A DNA stretch of 40,957 nt from NCBI GenBank assembly GCA_905480405.1, contig CAJQQH010000047.1, positions 1-40,957 of the forward strand, read 5' to 3'. The notes below the pieces were generated by a model. The model worked only from the letters and a program-made list of their open reading frames with translations. It did not search any database and had not been told where the DNA came from. Positions 16,684 through 23,091 of the stretch are shown here, piece by piece. The DNA comes from an uncultured Polaribacter sp. (GTDB lineage: Bacteria > Bacteroidota > Bacteroidia > Flavobacteriales > Flavobacteriaceae). Position numbers and translations under genes: made by a program. Within the stretch, counting starts at the first letter, position 1, and the number at the start of each line of letters is the position of its first letter.

Positions 16684-19572
16684 TTGAAAAAACTATTCTT
16701 CTTATTCTTTATAATTGCATTCTCCTCAATAGTTTTTGCACAACAACCAGTTTCTATACATTTAACAGAGAAAGATGGTTTACCTGATAACGAGTTTTAC
16801 AATGTTTTAGAAGATAGTAAAGGCTATATTTGGTTGGCTGCAGATAAAGGTTTGTTTAGGTTTGATGGTACTACTTATAAAAAATTCCAACACACAGATC
16901 AAATTGGGCTTTCTGTTTTTCAATTATATGAGGATGAAAATGATGTTATTTGGTATATCAACCTTTCTAATCAAGTTTTTTATATAAAAGACGAAAAAAT
17001 AACATTGTTTAGTAGGTATAGTTCTGAATTTAAAGGAAACCTTCCTAATGTAAGGATTATAAATAATCAATTAATTTTAGCAAATTACCTAAAAATAATT
17101 ATCATAAATATAGAAACTAAAAAGATTGTTTATAAAGAAGATTATAATGGTTTTTTATATGTAGAACCTACTATTTACAATAATGCATTATACTATGGAG
17201 TAGGAAGTAATTTAATAAAACTGGGTCTTATTGACTTTAAAAAGAAAGTTATTCCTTTTGAATCTGTAGATCCAAGAATAATACAAAACTCTACCAATTC
17301 TTTAATAGGTAAAGATTTAATATTTTTTGTAAGTGATAAAAAAGGTTTTTCTTTCTATTCTACAAATACAAATTTTAAATCTAAGGTTAAGAAATTAAAG
17401 TATAATCTACCAGCATCTAGAATTGTAAATTCAAAAGTAATTGATAATAAAATATGGTATTGTACTAAAAAAGGTGTTTTTATTTGTGAATTCAAAAATG
17501 GAAATTTAGTATTGAATAGACATTTGTTTTCTAATCAATTTGTTACAGATATTGTTAAAGATAAGCATGCTAATTATTGGTTTACAACAGTTAATAATGA
17601 CGTTTTTATTGTGCCAAATATTGAGATAAATAAAATTCCTATTCCTTTAATTAATGACAAAATAAAACACACTAAAAAAGGAAAAGAGAATGAATTGCTT
17701 TTAAGTACAATAAATTCTATTTTATATAAATATACTTTTCCTTCAGAAAAAATACAATCTTATTCGTTTAAACATACTTCTAATATTTTTTTTACTAGTA
17801 CTTTAAATAATAAATATGTAGTATACACAGATTTAGGTAAATATAAATTGAATGATAAACTAAAAACCATAAAAATATTACCGCCTATAAGTAGTATTAA
17901 GGATTTACAAAATTTAAACTCTAATCTTACAATGAGTGCACATTCTAGTGAGATAAGAATAGAAAATACGCTAAATAAAAAATATATTTATAAAAAAAAA
18001 ACGAGAGGTTATAAAGTATTTTACGATACTATAAATGATTTAAGATATTTCGCAACAATAGATGGTTTATTAGTTTTAAATAAAAATTTAAAGGAAGAAG
18101 AGATAGTTTATAAAAATAAACCCATTTATATAAATTCTATTGCACAAACTAATGATGGTGTTTTGTGGTGTAGTTCTTTTAAAAATGGATTGTTTGCTAT
18201 TAAAAAGAATAAGGTAGTTTATCATTATACAGAATCTGAAGGTTTATTATCAAATACCAATCGTTTTATAAAAGCTAAAAAGAATAATTTATGGATTGCT
18301 GGTGATAAAGGTATTCAATACTTTGATAGAAAAGAAAACGTATTTAAAAACCTAACAAAAAACGAGGGTATTGTTTCTTATAATTATAATGGCTTAGAAA
18401 TAATAGATGATAATGTGTTTGTAAGTAACCCGGAACAACTTATTTATTTTAATGAAAAAAACGTTTTTAAAACTTATAACACTCCAGAAGTTTTTTTTAC
18501 AGATGTTAATATTGGTAATAAAAAACAAGAATTAAAAGCTGCTTATACATTTAAAGAAGAAGAAGCTCGTGTAAGTATTAGTTATAGTGCAATTGGGTTT
18601 AAAACAAATACAAGTGGTCAATTTGAGTATAGACTGTTAGGTTTAAATAATCGCTGGATATCTACAAAAAATGGAGAAACTAATGTAAAGTATAATAATC
18701 TTCTAGAGGGTAATTATACTTTTCAAATAAGAAATATTAATACCAATATAACCGCTTCTATTACCAAAGATATTTCGTTTATAGTAACCAAGCCTTTTTG
18801 GCTTAAATTATGGTTTTACATAGTTTTAAGTTTTTTTTTGCTAACTATTATTTCTGTTTTTTATAATCGTAAAATTCGTTTTAAAGAAAAAGAAAAGAAT
18901 AAACAGCTAGAAGAATTAAATGTGAGTAACAAACTAATAAATTTAAAATTAGAAAGTTTACGATCTCAAATGAATCCTCATTTTGTGTTTAATGCTTTAA
19001 ATTCAATTCAAGATTATATTGTTAATAATCAAAAAAACTTAGCAGCAGATTATTTAGGTAAATTTGCAGATTTAATACGTATGTATTTAGATCAAAGTTC
19101 TAAAAAAGAGATTACATTATCAGAAGAAATAGATACTTTAAGTAGTTATTTAGAACTAGAAAAACTACGTTTCGAAGAAAAATTAAGTTATACTATTACT
19201 ATTCAAAAAAATATATTAGTTGATGATATTTATATTCCTACCGCTTTAATACAGCCTTATGTAGAAAATGCATTAAAACATGGGCTTTTGCATAAAAAAA
19301 CTTCTGGTAATTTATCTATAGAGTTTTCTATTAACCCAAAAAAAAACAAATTAGTTATTGTTATTATTGATAATGGAGTAGGTAGAATAAGATCTGCTGC
19401 CATAAAACAGAGACAACTAAGAAAACATAAATCTTTTGCAACCAAAGCTACTAGTAAAAGATTGGAGCTTTTAAATTATAGCAAGAAACGTAAAATTGAA
19501 TTATTGATAGAAGATTTAGATACCAATTTATTTAATGTTGGTACAAAAGTTACTATTCAAATTTCTTTATAA
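16684..19572 (+). CDS. LytS-type sensor histidine kinase with propeller and Y_Y_Y sensor
   Basis: This 962-residue kinase has a signal peptide (ending SSIVFAQ), a large periplasmic sensor of Reg_prop-type propeller blades (for example WLAADKGLFRFDG near residue 55, WIAGDKGIQYFDR near residue 540), a Y_Y_Y domain at roughly 610-690, one membrane segment at about 706-726, and a cytoplasmic LytS/YehU-type kinase. The phospho-acceptor is His766 in NPHFVFNALNS, and the ATP-binding N-box is PYVENALKH near residue 858. The start is TTG; no in-frame ATG is available before the signal peptide. The first gene of a locus with a second kinase and one LytTR regulator. Ligand is unknown; HTCS-like sensors often bind glycans, though here the output is LytTR rather than AraC. 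Confidence 0.92.
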   Translation: MKKLFFLFFIIAFSSIVFAQQPVSIHLTEKDGLPDNEFYNVLEDSKGYIWLAADKGLFRFDGTTYKKFQHTDQIGLSVFQLYEDENDVIWYINLSNQVFYIKDEKITLFSRYSSEFKGNLPNVRIINNQLILANYLKIIIINIETKKIVYKEDYNGFLYVEPTIYNNALYYGVGSNLIKLGLIDFKKKVIPFESVDPRIIQNSTNSLIGKDLIFFVSDKKGFSFYSTNTNFKSKVKKLKYNLPASRIVNSKVIDNKIWYCTKKGVFICEFKNGNLVLNRHLFSNQFVTDIVKDKHANYWFTTVNNDVFIVPNIEINKIPIPLINDKIKHTKKGKENELLLSTINSILYKYTFPSEKIQSYSFKHTSNIFFTSTLNNKYVVYTDLGKYKLNDKLKTIKILPPISSIKDLQNLNSNLTMSAHSSEIRIENTLNKKYIYKKKTRGYKVFYDTINDLRYFATIDGLLVLNKNLKEEEIVYKNKPIYINSIAQTNDGVLWCSSFKNGLFAIKKNKVVYHYTESEGLLSNTNRFIKAKKNNLWIAGDKGIQYFDRKENVFKNLTKNEGIVSYNYNGLEIIDDNVFVSNPEQLIYFNEKNVFKTYNTPEVFFTDVNIGNKKQELKAAYTFKEEEARVSISYSAIGFKTNTSGQFEYRLLGLNNRWISTKNGETNVKYNNLLEGNYTFQIRNINTNITASITKDISFIVTKPFWLKLWFYIVLSFFLLTIISVFYNRKIRFKEKEKNKQLEELNVSNKLINLKLESLRSQMNPHFVFNALNSIQDYIVNNQKNLAADYLGKFADLIRMYLDQSSKKEITLSEEIDTLSSYLELEKLRFEEKLSYTITIQKNILVDDIYIPTALIQPYVENALKHGLLHKKTSGNLSIEFSINPKKNKLVIVIIDNGVGRIRSAAIKQRQLRKHKSFATKATSKRLELLNYSKKRKIELLIEDLDTNLFNVGTKVTIQISL

Positions 19573-19613
19573 GTATAAGAATAAGGTAAAATGTTTTCTG
19601 CATTTAATTTTGT

Positions 19614-19680
19614 TTTAGAAACTCATATCTACTATTCAGAAGCTCAGTTTATAGTTTTATTTTTTAATTAGTAATATTTG
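19614..19680 (+). promoter_or_regulatory. LytTR-type promoter B (sensor kinase 2)
   Basis: Box 1 TTTAGAA (19614-19620) and box 2 TTCAGAA (19635-19641) are again 21 bp apart, followed by AATATTTG (19673-19680), one base off the -7 consensus. Its TTTG is 42 bases from box 2. The kinase 2 ATG is 24 bases further. The segment from box 1 to box 2 is very similar to promoter C (shared CTAC before box 2 and TTCAGAAG). Confidence 0.65.
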
Positions 19681-19703
19681 CTTTTTTTAAAACAAGGTTT
19701 TAT

Positions 19704-21560
19704 ATGAAGTTTTTTTTTTTATTGTTGTTGTTTCATGTAAACCAAATTTCATCCCAAGAAAAAAAGTTAGACAGTATTAGAGATTTATTAGAAAACTACT
19801 CTAAAAGAGATTCTAATAGAGTTAACTTATTAAATAAAGTAACACTATATTATACAACTAGAGATATTTCTAAGAATCAAACTATTTTAAAAGAAGCAAT
19901 ATCAATAAGTAAAGAAATTAATTATAATGAAGGTCTTATTAAATCTTATACAAATTTATCTTCTCTTTATACGCAAGAAGGTAATTATGATAAAGGCTTA
20001 AAACTTGCTTTATTGGCTAAAGAAGAACAAGTAAAAACAGGAGATATTAATGGATTAGTATATTCTAATACCACCATTGCTAGAATTTATTCTGAACTTA
20101 AAAAGCCGAAAAAAGCAATAGAAATTTTAAAACAGAGCTTGAGTTTGTTAAAAAATAAGCCAAATAGCAATATTAAAGCAAATGCTTTTTTTTATTTAGG
20201 TAACACATATCTTAGTCTGGGTAGTTTAAATAAAGCGAGAGAAAGTTTTTTAGAGGCAAAAAAAATAGCAATAAATAATAAGTTTTTATTAGGTGTTCAT
20301 ATTGCAAATTCTACTTTAGGGGTTATAGAAACAAAAAGAGGTAATTTTATAGAAGCTACTAATTATCTTAATGTTGCACTTAAATTTTATGAAAAAAATA
20401 ATCAAACAAATTATATGGCGCACACATATTTGTGTTTAGCCGATGCTTATAAAGGTTTAAAAAAATTTGGTACAACAAATAATTTAAATTTAAAGGCTAT
20501 AGAAATTTATAAAAAACAAGGTAACTTAAAAAACTTAGAAAGGGCTTATTTTGGGCAATATGAAGTGTTTGAATTAGAAAAAAAATATAAAAAAGCAAAT
20601 TTTTATTTGCTAGAACATTATAAGATGAAAGACAGTATTTTTTCTACAGATAAAATGAAAACAATAGAAGAAATGCAAACTAAATATGAAACTGAAAAGA
20701 TTGAAAAAGAAAAAATTTTAGCAGAAAGAAGTACAGAAATAGCAAATTTTGAGAGTAGAAAAAATAGAGATTTATTTTTAGGCTCTTTAATTATAGGTGT
20801 TTTATTAATTATTGCATCATTATTTTATTTTAGTACATTAAAAGAAAAAAAGAAAGCAGAAATAATTGTTTTAGAATTAAAAGAAACTCAAAAAAGGTTA
20901 GCATTAGAAAAGCAGTATAAAGATTCAGAATTAAAGGCGTTAAAAGCACAAATGAATCCTCACTTTATTTTTAATGCATTAAACTCGATTCAAGATTATA
21001 TTGTATTAAATAAGAAAAGTTTAGCAAGCGATTATTTAGGTAAATTTGCAGATTTAATTCGTAATTATTTACATTTTAGTAACACTGGTTTTATATCTCT
21101 TAAAGATGAAGTGTATAATTTAAATTTATATTTAGAGTTAGAGAAATTACGTTTTGAAGAAGAATTACAATACACTATTAAAGAAGACGACACAATTAAC
21201 CTAGATGCTATAAAAATTCCAACAATGTTACTTCAACCCTATGTAGAAAATGCACTTAAACACGGGTTGTTGCATAGAAAAAAAGATAGAAAGCTAACTA
21301 TCTCTTTTCTTAAAACATCAAATGAAATTATAGAATGTGTTATTCAAGATAATGGAATTGGTAGAAAAAGAGCAAAAGAAATTAAATCTAATAATGTACT
21401 ACAGCATAAATCATTTGCATCAAAAGCAACAAGTGAACGTTTAAGTTTATTAAATTTTGGAAAAGAACAAAAAATTGGGGTTAAAATTTTTGATCTAAAA
21501 GAAAGAAATATTGCTCTAGGAACAAAAGTAATATTAAATATACCTATTATTAAAATATAA
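19704..21560 (+). CDS. LytS-type sensor histidine kinase with TPR sensor
   Basis: A 618-residue kinase with an N-terminal signal peptide (ending ISSQ), six or so tetratricopeptide repeats over about residues 60-330 (for example YNEGLIKSYTNLSSLYTQEG, ANAFFYLGNTYLSLG), a membrane segment near 356-378, a coiled coil and a LytS-type kinase domain. The acceptor is His420 in NPHFIFNALNS; PYVENALKHGLL marks the ATP site. Its kinase domain is closely similar to that of the upstream gene, even at DNA level around NPHF, so the two arose by duplication and acquired different sensors. Two bases separate it from the response regulator gene. TPR sensors in this family usually face the periplasm; the cue is unknown. 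Confidence 0.93.
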   Translation: MKFFFLLLLFHVNQISSQEKKLDSIRDLLENYSKRDSNRVNLLNKVTLYYTTRDISKNQTILKEAISISKEINYNEGLIKSYTNLSSLYTQEGNYDKGLKLALLAKEEQVKTGDINGLVYSNTTIARIYSELKKPKKAIEILKQSLSLLKNKPNSNIKANAFFYLGNTYLSLGSLNKARESFLEAKKIAINNKFLLGVHIANSTLGVIETKRGNFIEATNYLNVALKFYEKNNQTNYMAHTYLCLADAYKGLKKFGTTNNLNLKAIEIYKKQGNLKNLERAYFGQYEVFELEKKYKKANFYLLEHYKMKDSIFSTDKMKTIEEMQTKYETEKIEKEKILAERSTEIANFESRKNRDLFLGSLIIGVLLIIASLFYFSTLKEKKKAEIIVLELKETQKRLALEKQYKDSELKALKAQMNPHFIFNALNSIQDYIVLNKKSLASDYLGKFADLIRNYLHFSNTGFISLKDEVYNLNLYLELEKLRFEEELQYTIKEDDTINLDAIKIPTMLLQPYVENALKHGLLHRKKDRKLTISFLKTSNEIIECVIQDNGIGRKRAKEIKSNNVLQHKSFASKATSERLSLLNFGKEQKIGVKIFDLKERNIALGTKVILNIPIIKI

Positions 21561-21562
21561 AG

Positions 21563-22312
21563 ATGAAAGCATTAATTATAGACGATGAGAAAAAGGCAAG
21601 ACAAGTTCTAAGAATTTTAATAGAAGAGAATTGTTCTAAAATAACAGAAATTGTTGAAGCTGATAATTTATTATCAGGTGTAGAACTTATTAAACTCGAA
21701 TCGCCAGATATTGTATTTTTAGATATAGAAATGCCAGAACATTCTGGTCTAGAAATTTTAAATTTTATTGATAAGGAAGTTCATAATTTCGAAATTATTT
21801 TTACTACTGCTTATAGCGATTATGCAATACAGGCATTTCAATTATCTGCGATAGATTATTTATTAAAACCCGTAAGACCAAACCAAGTTAAAGAAGCTGT
21901 AGATAAAGCATTGTCTCAAATCGGAAATTCACAAATCTCTTTAAAACTAGAAGAACTTAAAAAAAGTTTACAATCTAAAAATTTTAAAAAAATAGGCTTG
22001 CCTTATGCAGATGGAATAAAGTTTGTGAATTTTGAAGATATTATTATGTTAGAAGCAGATAGCATGTATACTAAAGTGTACATAAAAAACACAAAAGTTA
22101 TTTTGGTAAGTAAACCACTTAGATTTTTTCGAGATTTATTTAGTAGTGCCACTACATTTTATAAACCACATCGATCTTTTTTAATCAATTTAATATACAT
22201 TAAAGAGTATATTAAAAAAGATGGAGGTTATATTTTAATGGAAAATGATAGAACTGTTTCGGTCTCTAGAGACAAAAAAGAAGAGTTTTTAATGATTGTA
22301 CAAAATATTTAA
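21563..22312 (+). CDS. LytTR family DNA-binding response regulator
   Basis: The 249-residue regulator has a receiver domain (residues 1-115) with acidic pair Asp7/Asp8, phospho-acceptor Asp54 in VFLDIEMPEHSG, Thr near 82 and Lys102 in YLLKPV, then a LytTR DNA-binding domain (about 140-248; IIMLEADSMYTKVYIKN and YKPHRSFLINLIYI). It is co-transcribed with kinase 2 and is the only response regulator in the locus, so it probably serves both kinases. LytTR proteins bind pairs of ~9-bp direct repeats spaced by ~12 bp, a 21-bp period; four sites with exactly that period lie in this locus, suggesting autoregulation and nearby targets. Confidence 0.95.
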   Translation: MKALIIDDEKKARQVLRILIEENCSKITEIVEADNLLSGVELIKLESPDIVFLDIEMPEHSGLEILNFIDKEVHNFEIIFTTAYSDYAIQAFQLSAIDYLLKPVRPNQVKEAVDKALSQIGNSQISLKLEELKKSLQSKNFKKIGLPYADGIKFVNFEDIIMLEADSMYTKVYIKNTKVILVSKPLRFFRDLFSSATTFYKPHRSFLINLIYIKEYIKKDGGYILMENDRTVSVSRDKKEEFLMIVQNI

Positions 22313-22316
22313 ATGC

Positions 22317-22383
22317 TTTAAAAAATCAAATCAGTATTTCAGAAAACTGCCTCTAAATAATATGTTATTTAGAGGCAGTTTTG
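22317..22383 (+). promoter_or_regulatory. LytTR-type promoter D (small ORF unit)
   Basis: Box 1 TTTAAAA (22317-22323, one change from TTTAGAA) and box 2 TTCAGAA (22338-22344) have the 21-bp period; CAGTTTTG at 22376-22383 is a -7-like element with its TTTG 42 bases from box 2. The start codon of the 73-residue ORF lies 27 bases further, as in promoter C (28). The hairpin at 22343-22382 sits between box 2 and the -7 element. Weakest of the four in sequence but exact in spacing. Confidence 0.5.
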
Positions 22384-22387
22384 TTTT
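22343..22387 (+). terminator. Rho-independent terminator after the response regulator gene
   Basis: A perfect 18-bp inverted repeat (22343-22360 with 22365-22382, loop TATG) is followed by a T-rich tract with one G. It lies 30 bases after the regulator's stop. It overlaps the core of promoter D, so it may serve both as a terminator and as part of the promoter. Confidence 0.8.
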
Positions 22388-22409
22388 TGTAAACACTTAA
22401 ACAAAAATC

Positions 22410-22631
22410 ATGATAACAATACATTTTATATTACACCTACCTATTATTAACTCAAATATCGATAGCACAAAGCACCTTTTCGAGGCTTTAAATAAAAACG
22501 GAAAATATGCCACTTATCTAGAATATTATTTCGTGAGTAAAGATGATAAAGGTAAGTACCACATAAATTGTAAACGTTATGTAGTGAAAGAAAAAATGAT
22601 TCTATTTGGAGAACTCCATAATATTAAATAA
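22410..22631 (+). CDS. Hypothetical 73-residue protein
   Basis: I do not recognise this protein. The translation begins MITIHFILHLPIIN, has no clear signal peptide or membrane helix, and ends in a charged, Lys/Tyr-rich region (KDDKGKYHINCKRYVV). The case for it being real is its position: promoter D stands directly upstream with the same spacing to the ATG as in the secreted-protein gene, and a terminator follows at 22916. The case against is small size and lack of recognisable homologues. It could instead be part of a non-coding transcript. Confidence 0.4.
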   Translation: MITIHFILHLPIINSNIDSTKHLFEALNKNGKYATYLEYYFVSKDDKGKYHINCKRYVVKEKMILFGELHNIK

Positions 22632-22915
22632 TTCTTGAAAATAATAGAAGAGAAAAAAGGTGGGGCAAAAAGAAACAATGTTACTTTAATTAATAAATTT
22701 TGTAAGAGATTATTAATAATAAATAACGAAACCAATTCATCTACAATGGATTTAGATCGTATTTCTAAACCATGTAGATGCAATAGTAATTGTATATAGG
22801 TAGAAAAGTAAAAAAAGGAATACAGCAAGTTATAAGATTATTAGAAAAGTATATAATGTAAATTTAAAATGCGGAAGAAAAGTAATTATTAATTAAAAAC
22901 CTTAAACTTTTTTTG
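22632..22915 (+). other. Region without a clear gene; possible second small ORF or decayed gene
   Basis: Between the small ORF and the terminator at 22916 lies about 280 bases without a convincing gene. A 54-codon frame runs from a TTG at 22635 to a TAG at 22797-22799 (product starts MKIIEEKKGGAKRNN and ends KPCRCNSNCI). A second short open stretch in another frame, ending near 22860, encodes KKGIQQVIRLLEKYIM. The succession of short open pieces in shifting frames could be the remains of one gene or chance in AT-rich DNA. Confidence 0.25.
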
Positions 22916-22957
22916 AATAGCCATTAAGTAGAATTTTACTAATGGCTATTTTTTTAT
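22916..22957 (+). terminator. Rho-independent terminator of the small ORF unit
   Basis: AATAGCCATT (22916-22925) pairs with AATGGCTATT (22941-22950); the stem continues as AGTA/TACT after one bulged base. A tract of seven T runs over the end of the stem and beyond. It terminates plus-strand transcription from promoter D and insulates the secreted-protein gene. Confidence 0.75.
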
Positions 22958-22997
22958 ATAGCCGAAGAGCAATTATTCTTTTGTAATTTTTAAGCAC

Positions 22998-23064
22998 TTT
23001 AGAAGTTCACAACTACGTTTCAGAAGGTTGTATCTAAAAGATTTATCCTTTAGATGCAATTTTG
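22998..23064 (+). promoter_or_regulatory. LytTR-type promoter C (secreted T9SS protein)
   Basis: Box 1 TTTAGAA (22998-23004) and box 2 TTCAGAA (23019-23025) are 21 bp apart. CAATTTTG (23057-23064) is the -7-like element, its TTTG 42 bases from box 2; the ATG is 28 bases further. An imperfect 11-bp hairpin (23028-23038 with 23049-23059) occupies the interval between box 2 and the -7 element, just as in promoter D. No TTG occurs at the -33 position, which fits activator dependence. Confidence 0.65.
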
Positions 23065-23091
23065 CTTAAAACGATTTAAAACAAATTTATT

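Noticed and set aside
22577..22828. Open frame of 83 codons on the minus strand
   Set aside because: Overlaps the small plus-strand unit, rich in Phe/Leu/Ser as expected for the complement of AT-rich coding DNA, and has no promoter; the plus strand has a promoter and terminator.
23028..23064. Stem at 23028-23059 as a simple terminator
   Set aside because: It may add termination, but a good terminator already lies at 22916-22957 and the hairpin coincides with the core of promoter C; listed there instead.
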